From positions 893,501 to 957,500 of the forward strand of contig NC_014720.1 of assembly GCF_000166775.1 (NCBI RefSeq): a stretch of 64,000 bases of DNA. Reading direction: 5' to 3'. Positions 26,576 through 33,926 of this stretch are shown one piece after another; within the stretch, counting starts at the first letter, position 1; each line of letters starts with the position of its first letter. Position numbers and translations under genes: made by a program. Source of the DNA: Caldicellulosiruptor kronotskyensis 2002. GTDB lineage: Bacteria > Bacillota > Thermoanaerobacteria > Caldicellulosiruptorales > Caldicellulosiruptoraceae. Below the pieces are notes generated by a model, which saw nothing but the letters and a program-made list of their open reading frames with translations, made no database searches and was not told where the DNA came from.

Positions 26576-26968
26576 CAAGGATGTTTCAAGGATGTAGTAC
26601 AGAAGGGTATGTAAGCCATGTATTAGATGATAGGATGAGTTCAAGACCAAGAGGATGGAGCAAAGAAGGAGTAGAGGTAATGAATAAAGTTATTGAGTTT
26701 GAAGTATAATGGTGTAAACTTAGGAGAGGCATATTTAAATGAGATTTGTCGGAAAGCAGAAAAGAGAAACGAAAGTGAAAAAGCGGTAAAAGAGATTATG
26801 AGAAAAAGTATTAAGAGGGTAAAGAAACAGGTTGAGAAGACAAAGAATAATATACCAATTCTGGAAAGAGGAAAAGTTGGTTTGTTGTTTAGAGTATTGA
26901 AAGGCCTAAGTACTGGAGATTTCTTAAATGCACTCGTATTTAAAAAAAATTTACTTACAAACTCTTGA
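26576..26968 (+). pseudogene. C-terminal fragment of an ISLre2-family transposase
   Basis: Reads FQGCSTEGYVSHVLDDRMSS and then RPRGWSKEGVEVMNKV, the characteristic UPF0236/ISLre2 C-terminal motif. After a frame slip near 26705 it continues as EAYLNEICRKAEKRNESEKA and NIPILERGKVGLLFRVLKGL. The small ORF 26693-26968 is therefore not an independent gene. The N-terminal piece lies 4.8 kb to the left. Confidence 0.72.
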
Positions 26969-27000
26969 CACTATCCCGGCCTTTATACATACTTGCGATG

Positions 27001-27027
27001 TTGGTTCGATATGATGTAAAATATAAT
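27001..27027 (+). promoter_or_regulatory. Probable promoter of the soluble/membrane gene pair
   Basis: TTGGTT (27001-27006) and TATAAT (27022-27027), a short 15-bp spacer, 37 bp ahead of ATG 27064. The -10 is good; the -35 is weak. Confidence 0.4.
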
Positions 27028-27063
27028 ACAAAATAATGTTTTCTTAGAAGGTGAAATTTTCTT

Positions 27064-27918
27064 ATGGAAAATTTGAAGATAAATAAAAACGAAGTATATT
27101 ATTATTTTGGGAGATTAAATATTATTTGCTGGTATCAGGGAGAAAAAAAGAATGAATTTTTGCTAAATAGTTTAAAAAGCAATGTAAAAATTAGTTTTCG
27201 TGATTATAAATGGGGTTTTTTTAATGTAGAAAAATTCCGGTATGAGGAAACTGATTACATATATGGCTTGTTAGTAAAATATAGAAGTACATATGAAGAA
27301 GAAATAGTAGATGAAGAAAACAACGTTTTATTGAATACACTAATAACTGATAAAGCAGTAGCGAAAAGCAATTTTATATTAGATTTAGATAGTAAAATAA
27401 TTGCTTATCATCCTGTTGGAAAAGATATAACTCCAAGTGCTTTTAGTCGATTTTTTTGTAAACTTATAAAAGAAGCAAATGATAATATATTTGTTGATAT
27501 TGATTTACAATCGATCAGTGACGAAGTAGAAATATTTACTGCGATAAAAAACTTCGAAAAAATAGAATTTATAGAAATAAAATTACACCCATCAAATCCA
27601 AGTAATAGACATATATGGAAAAGATTGGATGAAAAACTTCGTGAAATGGAAGTAGAATCCTATGTTGGAATATACAAAAGTAAAAAAGGAATAAAAATAA
27701 AAGAAAATGATGAAGTGTTTAGTGGAATTGTTATGGCAATAGATGGTTATGGTGAGGCGAAAATTAAGGGGACCATTAAGAATGAAGAAAAAACAGCAAG
27801 TACAAAAGAAAATCCCATAAAAAGTTTAGCTCCTAAAGAGGACAAGATAGAAATTATTAAAAGTTTGAAGTCGACATTTGACCAAATCAAAGGTAGGTTT
27901 AAGAGAAATGAAGATTAA
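27064..27918 (+). CDS. Uncharacterised soluble protein of a two-gene unit
   Basis: 284 residues, ATG with GAAGGTGA upstream. No signal peptide or membrane segment. The N-terminal half alternates strands (YYYFGRLNIICWYQGE, FRYEETDYIYGLLVKYRS). The middle (NFILDLDSKIIAYHPVGKDI, SAFSRFFCKLI) vaguely recalls DUF4747-type proteins. About residue 205-220 is YVGIYKSKKGIKIKENDEV. The C-terminus is charged and lysine-rich. I do not recognise the family with confidence. The next gene starts inside its 3' end, so the two products are made together and may act as sensor and membrane partner. Confidence 0.65.
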   Translation: MENLKINKNEVYYYFGRLNIICWYQGEKKNEFLLNSLKSNVKISFRDYKWGFFNVEKFRYEETDYIYGLLVKYRSTYEEEIVDEENNVLLNTLITDKAVAKSNFILDLDSKIIAYHPVGKDITPSAFSRFFCKLIKEANDNIFVDIDLQSISDEVEIFTAIKNFEKIEFIEIKLHPSNPSNRHIWKRLDEKLREMEVESYVGIYKSKKGIKIKENDEVFSGIVMAIDGYGEAKIKGTIKNEEKTASTKENPIKSLAPKEDKIEIIKSLKSTFDQIKGRFKRNED

Positions 27919-28441
27919 AAACATATTTATTTCATGGGATTTTATTATATCTGTTTTAGTTGCAATTATTATGTTTTTCATATTTCCTTGGCGAATAAAC
28001 GGTCTATTTGCAAAAGATATCTTTGCAGGTGCATTAACTGTTTTATCAGTTGTGTTCTCAATATATTTGGCAGCATTGGCGATAATTATTAGTTCCAGTG
28101 ATAATGAATTTATAGAATTTTTAGAAAAAGAAAAAATGTATTCGAGTATTATTGATACGTTTAAAGTTACTTTAGTTGTGACTTTTTTCTCACTGGTTTT
28201 GACATCAATATTATATGGAATAACAGCATACTTTTCTATTCAATCTTCTTCAGGTTATTATATAAACAAGTTAGTATTGATTATATTTATTTTCTTCTTT
28301 TTCTATTCCTTGTTATCTGTATTTGTATCAGCTTTAGACTCTGTAACCTATTTTAAAATGAGAACCCGTTTTATTAGAATAAAGTTTAGAAAAAAATTAA
28401 AAATAAAATTAAGACCGTTAAAAAAATTTAAGATACATTAG
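27908..28441 (+). CDS. Uncharacterised four-helix membrane protein of the same unit
   Basis: 177 residues from ATG 27908, inside the end of the preceding gene with AAGGTAGG ahead. Four hydrophobic segments: IISVLVAIIMFFIFPW, GALTVLSVVFSIYLAALAII, VTLVVTFFSLVLTSILYGI and LVLIIFIFFFFYSLLSVFVSAL. The short loop after helix 2 is SSSDNEFIEFLEKEKMYSS, and the C-terminal tail is strongly basic (RTRFIRIKFRKKLKIKLR). No known family recognised. Overlap with a soluble partner and a terminator directly downstream make a tight two-gene operon next to an integration hotspot. Confidence 0.65.
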   Translation: MKIKNIFISWDFIISVLVAIIMFFIFPWRINGLFAKDIFAGALTVLSVVFSIYLAALAIIISSSDNEFIEFLEKEKMYSSIIDTFKVTLVVTFFSLVLTSILYGITAYFSIQSSSGYYINKLVLIIFIFFFFYSLLSVFVSALDSVTYFKMRTRFIRIKFRKKLKIKLRPLKKFKIH

Positions 28442-28493
28442 CTCACATTTGATGGATAAAAACGAAAAATTGTTTTTGACTGCCTATATAAAA

Positions 28494-28524
28494 AGGCTGA
28501 GCCACCGCTCAGCCTGATTTGTTT
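28494..28524 (+). terminator. Terminator of the two-gene unit
   Basis: AGGCTGAGC (28494-28502) and GCTCAGCCT (28507-28515) form a perfect 9-bp stem with a 4-nt loop, followed by GATTTGTTTT. Confidence 0.85.
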
Positions 28525-28626
28525 TATAGAATTGCTTATAGCTCTATATCATATTGTATGTTAGCAAAATGTTTGCAAAATCACAGTATTCAAAATCCTT
28601 TGTGCTATTTAACCCTAGATTTTATC

Positions 28627-28674
28627 TGGCACGCCCGGGGGGAGTCGAACCCCCGACCACAGGATTCGAAGTCC
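28627..28674 (-). repeat. attL: 48-bp copy of the tRNA-Arg 3' part
   Basis: Identical to 38711-38758, covering the tRNA-Arg from the anticodon arm through the CCA end on the minus strand. It is not a functional tRNA because the 5' half is missing. It marks the left junction of the element. Confidence 0.93.
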
Positions 28675-28742
28675 AAAGAATGTCAAACATTCCAACAAAT
28701 GCTTTTAGGCAAGCCATGTCCACCAATTCGACATTAAAATTG

Positions 28743-28782
28743 ACCAAAGGACTTTGTACTTAAGACATCTCAATCCTTTGGT
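28743..28782. promoter_or_regulatory. Candidate integrase arm-type sites near attL
   Basis: ACCAAAGGA (28743-28751) and TCCTTTGGT (28774-28782) are inverted. ACCAAAGGACTT recurs near the other end at 38638-38649, about the same distance inside attR. The placement suits integrase or excisionase arm sites. Confidence 0.4.
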
Positions 28783-28924
28783 ACAAACTTGTCAATTATC
28801 ATAATCCCCAACAAGTAATTAGTCAATACCAATAATGTGTTCTCTATGTCCCTGCCAAATTTTTGCTTCTCCTAAATAGTTGCCACATACAATTAGGGAA
28901 AGCTTAAAAGATATGTGCTTTCAA

Positions 28925-28947
28925 ACTTTGACCGCTGCGGTCAAAGT
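28925..28947. repeat. Perfect palindrome, 11-bp arms
   Basis: ACTTTGACCGC (28925-28935), one central T, then the complement (28937-28947). It stands alone in non-coding DNA, lacks a clean T run, and may be a protein-binding site or a terminator. Confidence 0.6.
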
Positions 28948-29386
28948 CGTGTATTTTCTGCTTTTGTACCTTTTGCCTTGTCTCAAAGCCCTCTAAAAGC
29001 CCCCTACAACGTGCAAAAACGACGTGGGGAATATAAAGATACCACCCCACCACTCAGATGTGGCTTATAAGCGACGGTAAAAATGGGAAATATGTTTGTA
29101 TTTGGCTGATAGAATGATTACAAGCTTCTGGGATGTAAAAACTTGAGTTTTCTTGAGGTTTGGATACTAAGTTTTACTAAGCTGTGAGATTGCAACACTC
29201 TCTTTTTCTTTATTGCTGGCTGCAAGGAGTTGTACTTTTGCAATCCCTTTTGAAAATTGTTGGGATATTCTAAGTTGGAATACCCTTAAAAAAGAATTTC
29301 CCGAAATGAAAGGTGTCCGAAAATAGGCTTCCCCAATTTGAGGAAAGCTTTTATAGGGATGTCGTGAAGTCCGACACCATGAGATG

Positions 29387-29450
29387 TTAGCATTTGTTAG
29401 CATGTTCTCTTTGATGCTTTAAATATTTAATCTTTAGCATTTCTTAGCAT
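29387..29450 (+). repeat. Four TTAGCAT boxes in two 10-bp-spaced pairs
   Basis: TTAGCAT at 29387-29393, 29397-29403, 29434-29440 and 29444-29450. The members of each pair are exactly one helical turn apart, separated by AT-rich DNA (AAATATTTAATC). This is the look of a cooperative binding site, for example for a replication initiator or repressor. Confidence 0.6.
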
Positions 29451-29466
29451 ATTCAAACATACAAAT

Positions 29467-29525
29467 TTCCATTGCTTTGTTTTCAAAAGTTCAAAATGAA
29501 CTTTTAGAAGTGAAAACAATGGGAA
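29467..29525. repeat. Long imperfect hairpin
   Basis: Inner stem AAAAGTTCA (29485-29493) with TGAACTTTT (29497-29505), loop AAA. An outer stem TGTTTTC (29478-29484) pairs with GAAAACA (29512-29518), and TTCCAT with ATGGGAA encloses both. It lies directly after the TTAGCAT boxes. Confidence 0.55.
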
Positions 29526-29543
29526 TGCTGTCAATGTTTGTGA

Positions 29544-29560
29544 TGCGGTAACTTACCGCA
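29544..29560. repeat. Palindrome TGCGGTAA-C-TTACCGCA
   Basis: 8-bp perfect arms around one base, in the same non-coding region; a possible operator. Confidence 0.5.
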
Positions 29561-29682
29561 CCCTTGCAAGACACCCACAAAATAGGGGACACCTCGCCCA
29601 ATGTCACATTCTCACAACCCCTGAATGCCTTCCACGTTAGAATTTTTAACGCTTTGCTGGCTTTTAAAGGGTCGCTAAAATG

Positions 29683-29795
29683 TGCAAAAATGTGTCATTT
29701 CAAAACTCCACTTTGTAGCTTTTAGGTCTCGGTAAGTTGTCGACCCCTTTAATTTGCATGCATTTTACACCCTGTTAAAATCCCAAGCCTGCAAC
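29683..29795 (+). repeat. About 112-bp direct repeat, copy 1
   Basis: Aligns over its length with 29920-30031. Shared blocks are CATTTCAAAACTCCAC, GTAGCTTTTAGG, TAAGTTGTCGACCCC, GCATTTTACA and GCAAC, with scattered differences. Weaker similarity extends some 20-40 bp upstream of both copies. No ORF explains it. Confidence 0.85.
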
Positions 29796-29919
29796 ATCAC
29801 GACTTGCAAGGACTGACAAGCTAAGAGAGGACAAAAATGTTAACATTTTTTAACGCACAAAAGCCTGCCAAATCAGTAACCACAAGTGCTGGTTGTATGT
29901 TAAAAGGTTTCTTAAACGT

Positions 29920-30031
29920 TGCAAAATGTCGCATTTCAAAACTCCACCATGTAGCTTTTAGGACTCGATAAGTTGTCGACCCCCTTCAATTGCCCGCATT
30001 TTACATTCTGCAGGTGTTCAAAGCCCGCAAC
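29920..30031 (+). repeat. About 112-bp direct repeat, copy 2
   Basis: Partner of 29683-29795, 237 bp further on. Contains the same GTTGTCGAC core and flanking blocks. Confidence 0.85.
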
Positions 30032-30137
30032 TTTAGGCTTCTCAATAGATGAGAAGCTTTTAGATGTGGTTCAAATCGTCAAAAAATGTCAAATCCCAAG
30101 CCCATGCTTTGTGGGTGTTCGATGTTGGAATGCCCTT

Positions 30138-31046
30138 TCATCCCATCAACTTTTTGACCGCACGCTTGATTTGTACTTTGTAGCCGCTACCATACTTCTG
30201 AACCATCGCCAAATGTGAATAGCACCAAACAAAGTAGTCCTGAAGAAGTTTGATGTGGTTGATTGACAGCTTGTCGATGTGCCTTTCAATAAACTCTTCA
30301 ACTTCCCATTTGGCAGCAAGAAGCTTCATTCTGTCCTGTTCGCCTTGTTGCTTTAAAACCCTCAGCTTGTCCAATTGGGGTATTGAAGACAAAACTTCAA
30401 GCTGTTTTCTCTTCTCCTCTCTCGTCAACACTGTGGTTTCTACTGGGGATGAGAAGTAGCCATTGCCTGCTACCACATGCACCGCAGGGCAGGATATGAA
30501 AACTGTCAAGTCGTCAAGGTCTGCCTCGAATTGGTCTTGTTTCATCGCCCGCAATAGCTTCTTTCTTGCTGATTTAAACAGCTTGTCATCTTCTACTTTG
30601 CCTGTGTGGATGTACCTTAAAACTTGTTCTCTCTCATCGTCGGTTAACTCTGCCAAGTACTTTTGCAACCTCGTTACAATATCACGCCTTATTACCTCGT
30701 TTTCAACAGAAAAGCCACTATCAATTACATCGCCAACTGTTGTTTCCTCTTCCTCATCCTTGGTTAGTGGACTATCCAGTGAGACCAAAGTAAGCCTGTA
30801 CTTTGGCAAGCTTCTTTTTATCCTGCTTTCAATCACTTTGCACGCATAGGAAGAGAAGCTGCCTTTGGCAGGGTCATAGTTCTTTGCCGCCACAACAAGA
30901 CCAATGTAGCCCTCGCTAATCAAGTCGTCCACCTCATAGCAATAGCCCTTGGGACAAGGCATAAATTTGTTTGCCACATGGTAGACAAGCTTAATGTTGT
31001 CGGCAATTAACATTTGCCTTTGAACGCTGGTTAGAGACTCAACCAT
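30138..31046 (-). CDS. Sigma-70-like protein with region 2 and a reduced region 4
   Basis: 302 residues from ATG 31046; GAGGTG lies 7 bases ahead. Residues about 12-80 are a sound sigma region 2: NIKLVYHVANKFMP, DDLISEGYIGLVVAAKNYDP and KGSFSSYACKVIESRIKRSL. They resemble sporulation-type factors. Region 4 is recognisable only at its edges (LTDDEREQVLRYI ... ARKKLLRAM); the helix-turn-helix between them is shrunk to about 14 residues. About 120 further residues are unassigned. It may bind core polymerase and redirect or block it. It is the last coding gene before the non-coding end of the element. Confidence 0.7.
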   Translation of the reverse strand: MVESLTSVQRQMLIADNIKLVYHVANKFMPCPKGYCYEVDDLISEGYIGLVVAAKNYDPAKGSFSSYACKVIESRIKRSLPKYRLTLVSLDSPLTKDEEEETTVGDVIDSGFSVENEVIRRDIVTRLQKYLAELTDDEREQVLRYIHTGKVEDDKLFKSARKKLLRAMKQDQFEADLDDLTVFISCPAVHVVAGNGYFSSPVETTVLTREEKRKQLEVLSSIPQLDKLRVLKQQGEQDRMKLLAAKWEVEEFIERHIDKLSINHIKLLQDYFVWCYSHLAMVQKYGSGYKVQIKRAVKKLMG

Positions 31047-31097
31047 CACAAAGCACCTCGCAAAATGCTACCCTCTTGGCAAAAAGTTGCTTGCCAC

Positions 31098-31571
31098 TTA
31101 ACAGCATTCCACGTTCATAGCGTCGTCTTGGTCGTCATCCCATAGGGCACAGACAATCTCCCTAATCCTGTTGAGTAGTTGTTCGCTGTGGTCTTCCTTG
31201 TTCTCATCCAATCCCAACGCTAAACGCTGTCCCTTCTGTACTTTTTCCATCACATTAGCTAATCTTTCCAACACATAAACGTTATACTTACCGTCCTTGG
31301 TCTTTATTGTCTTCTCATCATGCAAAGCAGCCCAAACAAGACGTAAAAACTCGTCCCAAATCTCAACGTGCCATGTGTTGTAATCGGTAGCCTTTTCTAT
31401 TTGTCGTTGGAGAGTCTTCTCAAAAATAAGCTGGTTCTTTTCTTTGTTAACTTGTTGCTTTTCTTTCAACCAATCCCTTGCCTTGTTTCTCAACACTCCA
31501 TAGTTAACGCCTTTTTCCTGTGCAAACTCCTTTAGCGTCTTGTAATTGCCTATCATGAATTCACGTTTCAA
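31098..31571 (-). CDS. Terminase-small-subunit-like HTH protein
   Basis: 157 residues from TTG 31571. The frame continues in phase upstream as YDWDE to an ATA at 31595, which is better placed behind GGGAGTGG, so the true start may be ATA or a mutated ATG. The N-terminus YDWDELKREFMIGNYKTLKE followed by FAQEKGVNYGVLRNKARDWL is the helix-turn-helix of Firmicutes phage terminase small subunits. The rest is helical and acidic, with paired residues in VECC at the end. In satellites such proteins steer packaging. The call rests on one motif; a plain DNA-binding protein is possible. Confidence 0.5.
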   Translation of the reverse strand: MKREFMIGNYKTLKEFAQEKGVNYGVLRNKARDWLKEKQQVNKEKNQLIFEKTLQRQIEKATDYNTWHVEIWDEFLRLVWAALHDEKTIKTKDGKYNVYVLERLANVMEKVQKGQRLALGLDENKEDHSEQLLNRIREIVCALWDDDQDDAMNVECC

Positions 31572-31946
31572 CTCATCCCAGTCATAGCAACGTATTCAAA
31601 CCACTCCCAAACTTGTGTTCTTGATTTGATTATACCACGTGGGAAGTCCGCATGTCGAATTTTGTCATATCGTTGTTATAACTGTGCAATAACAAAGTGT
31701 CATAGGCAAAAAGCAATTAGGATAGGATAAAGCATACCGTCCAAAACTTGCAATGAAGACCATGATATTGGGAATACCTTGCAATGGCTGGGGATGAATC
31801 GTCTTTGTCCTCACAAAGTCCGCAATAGCACGGTATACCCACATACCATATTTGAAACCGATTTCTTTTGAACGCAAAATGAAAGGGACATATTTTATAT
31901 GCCCCGACCTTTCCTGTGCGTTTTAAAAGCCTTCTGTGAAATTTCT
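31572..31946. other. Gap between TerS-like and zinc-ribbon genes
   Basis: 375 bp with no well-supported gene. A 70-codon minus-strand frame (31665-31877; WVYRAIADFVRTKTIHPQPL) lacks a convincing ribosome binding site. It could be a small or decayed gene. Confidence 0.3.
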
Positions 31947-32690
31947 CTACTGGCTTTCTACTGGCAAAGCTTCTTCACCGCAGCCACTACATAGCCAACC
32001 TTCCCATTCATCGTTGCTAAACCATTTGAAGGGTTCACCGCAACGTGTACACAAGCTGTTAGGAATAAGTCTCCCTGTCCCTAACGTTATACGTTTTTTC
32101 CACTCTGGCACATCATTTTCGATTGACACACAAGCTACAAATTCAATCCTGCCCGTTGCTTTTAAACACGACAAACACACAAAGCCTTTTTCCTGTCCTT
32201 TCTCGGCAAACTCAAAATCTCTGCTGCCACATACAGGACACTTTACATTTAGGACAGCGTGTAGCTTCTCAATCTCCCATTCACGCTGTGCACACTTTGT
32301 AAACTTTGTGTAAAGCTGCAGGTCAAGTTCATTTGGATTCTTCTTTCCAAATTCCTGTGATAGTCTCTCCAGCATAGCCCAGAAATGCCCTTCCTTACTG
32401 CAAAGTTGCTTGTCATAAGCTTTCTTTTTCAGCTTTGCAAAGTAGGAAGGCTTTTGCTTTGCCGCAAGTTCCCTTATCTCAAGGTCGGTCATGAGTCTTA
32501 TTATGCGGTTAACTTGCTTATTTGCTGCTTTTACTGGGTTAACTTGGTTAACCAGCGTTGTAGCTGCCTTGTCCATTATAGCAGTAGTAACCGATGGACA
32601 ACCAGCAGCCTGCCAATCAGCAGCATTACCTACATTGTTTGCAACATTCTTGGACTCTTCAATTAGGGAAAGCCAATCCCATGGTCGCAT
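31947..32690 (-). CDS. Double zinc-ribbon protein of the integrated element
   Basis: 247 residues from ATG 32690, which has GGAGGTG 6 bases ahead. The longer frame to 32912 runs through the replication origin and is rejected. The N-terminal half is helical and basic (VNRIIRLMTDLEIRELAAKQ). The C-terminal half carries two zinc ribbons: CPVCGSRDFEFAEKGQEKGF to CLSC, and CTRCGEPFKWFSNDEWEGWL to CSGCG. It probably binds nucleic acid or holds a protein partner. No family was recognised. The gene lies directly beyond the origin, in the same direction as rep. Confidence 0.65.
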   Translation of the reverse strand: MRPWDWLSLIEESKNVANNVGNAADWQAAGCPSVTTAIMDKAATTLVNQVNPVKAANKQVNRIIRLMTDLEIRELAAKQKPSYFAKLKKKAYDKQLCSKEGHFWAMLERLSQEFGKKNPNELDLQLYTKFTKCAQREWEIEKLHAVLNVKCPVCGSRDFEFAEKGQEKGFVCLSCLKATGRIEFVACVSIENDVPEWKKRITLGTGRLIPNSLCTRCGEPFKWFSNDEWEGWLCSGCGEEALPVESQ

Positions 32691-32829
32691 GAAGTACACC
32701 TCCCCCACATTTAGACAGGTCGACAAGCCACATACAAGCGGTTGGTCGCCACCAGCAAGGCAAAAACTGGATTCAAGTTTATGCAGCAGCGGAATTTGCA
32801 TAAATTCAAAATCCAACTTTTTCCTAATA

Positions 32830-33006
32830 GGGTGGGTTGTTAAACCCACCCTTTTAATTTTAATTTTAATTTTACCCGTTTTTGTGCCCGCAAACCCTTG
32901 TCCCAACTGCATTTACCATTTTCTTCCCTGCGATTTTTTGTAGGTATATACTGCGATTTTTTATAGGTACATACTGCGATTTTCTGTAGGTATATACTGC
33001 GATTTT
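32830..33006. other. Probable replication origin: hairpin, AT-rich tract and 23-bp iterons
   Basis: Three tandem 23-bp iterons begin CTGCGATTTT and end TATATA or TACATA (32928-32950, 32951-32973, 32974-32996). A fourth, partial copy covers 32997-33006. To the left are an AT-rich tract of TTTTAA repeats (32852-32873) and a perfect 9-bp hairpin (32830-32838 with 32843-32851). The block starts 42 bp past the rep stop, as in SaPI and plasmid origins of the theta type. Confidence 0.8.
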
Positions 33007-33047
33007 CCCAGCTGATACCAGTATGTTTTGTCTGTATATTTATGCGT

Positions 33048-33851
33048 TTATTTTCGAATATTTATACAAACAACATCTTTGTCGATTTTGTAGGTTATCA
33101 AGCCCATACTTTCCAGCTTGATGAGTGCTGATATCACCTTCTCTTTACTTTCCTCTAATGGTAGTTCTGGGCAAATATCTTGTTGCACAAACTGTGCAAA
33201 ATTGCGTTTATAAGTTTTGTTGCGTGTGCATTTGCCCATTAGGAAGTGATAAAGTCTATGTGCTATCTTGTGTTTAACAAGCTGTTTAGCGATGTCCAAA
33301 TTACCACGTGCGACATAGCCGTTGTCAAGGTTGTAGCAAATTTCTTTGGCAAGCGTGACAGTTAACTTTGTTTTATATCCACGCCCTTTGCTGCCTTTCT
33401 GCGATATCCTGTAGGAAGGCAAGAGTGTGAATTTAGCTATATCTCGCCTAAATGTCTTTTCGTTGATAAAACCGTATCTTTCGACAACAATCTTGGTCAT
33501 CATTAAACGGTCAAGTGATTGCAAGACTAACTTAACGTTTTCTGATGATGTAACATCCAATCCTCGCTTTTCCATGATGTACTTTAGCGGTATTTCAAAA
33601 GTATCGCCTTTTTGTCCCGTTTCCTGCCTATAGGTGGTCAAGATGTATAATGTGTTTATGTCGGCTGGTGTTAGCATGTAGTAGTTTGTACCGATTTGTA
33701 CTTTGCCGCCGTCATTTGTTTCATACTCATAAACAAGCTTACATTCTCGCCCTTGCCGTGGTTGTATGCTATCTTCCAGTAGGGAAAAGATGTTGATAGG
33801 CAAGTTTGCGTCTGTGATGTAAAAGTTCACATTGTTTTGGTTGTTCATCAT
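33048..33851 (-). CDS. Probable winged-helix replication initiator
   Basis: 267 residues from ATG 33851, behind GGAGGG. It shows the layout of Rep/TrfA-like initiators with two winged-helix parts: about residues 60-130 (LTPADINTLYILTTYRQETG ... LKYIMEKRG ... VKLVLQSLDRLMMTKIVVE) and 160-260 (AKQLVKHKIAHRLYHFLMGK ... KVISALIKLESMGLITYKID). The call is supported mainly by the 23-bp iterons immediately downstream of the stop and by the primase-helicase gene immediately upstream. It would bind the iterons and open the AT-rich tract. Confidence 0.65.
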   Translation of the reverse strand: MMNNQNNVNFYITDANLPINIFSLLEDSIQPRQGRECKLVYEYETNDGGKVQIGTNYYMLTPADINTLYILTTYRQETGQKGDTFEIPLKYIMEKRGLDVTSSENVKLVLQSLDRLMMTKIVVERYGFINEKTFRRDIAKFTLLPSYRISQKGSKGRGYKTKLTVTLAKEICYNLDNGYVARGNLDIAKQLVKHKIAHRLYHFLMGKCTRNKTYKRNFAQFVQQDICPELPLEESKEKVISALIKLESMGLITYKIDKDVVCINIRK

Positions 33852-33926
33852 TGTAAACCCTCCTATCTGTGGTTTTTGTTTCACCATGCCGCCTTGCCGA
33901 TTCCCGTACAAGGCAGCGTGTGGGGA

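Larger units (their letters stand above)
28675..30137. other. Repeat-rich non-coding end of the integrated element
   Basis: 1.46 kb without a credible gene on either strand. It holds a near-att inverted pair, an 11-bp-arm palindrome, four TTAGCAT boxes, a long imperfect hairpin, a further palindrome and two 112-bp direct repeats, listed separately. Such concentration suggests a replication, packaging or regulatory region. Confidence 0.6.

Noticed and set aside
26693-26968. 91-codon ORF as an independent gene
   Set aside because: Its sequence is the frameshifted C-terminus of an ISLre2 transposase.
28519-28763. Two small plus-strand ORFs over attL
   Set aside because: They translate the antisense of the tRNA-Arg fragment and have no ribosome binding site.
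29167-29403. 78-codon minus-strand ORF in the element's non-coding end
   Set aside because: No ribosome binding site, overlaps the TTAGCAT boxes and has no recognisable protein features.
30250-30849. Plus-strand ORFs opposite the sigma-like gene
   Set aside because: Antisense readings with cysteine- and serine-rich low-quality composition and no start signals.
31665-31877. 70-codon minus-strand ORF
   Set aside because: No convincing ribosome binding site or family; listed only as a possibility in the gap entry.
32691-32912. N-terminal extension of the zinc-ribbon protein
   Set aside because: It would translate the AT-rich tract and hairpin of the origin; ATG 32690 has a strong ribosome binding site.
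32928-33006. Tandem repeats that could be taken for a CRISPR array
   Set aside because: The 23-bp units are directly adjacent with no unique spacers; they are iterons next to rep.
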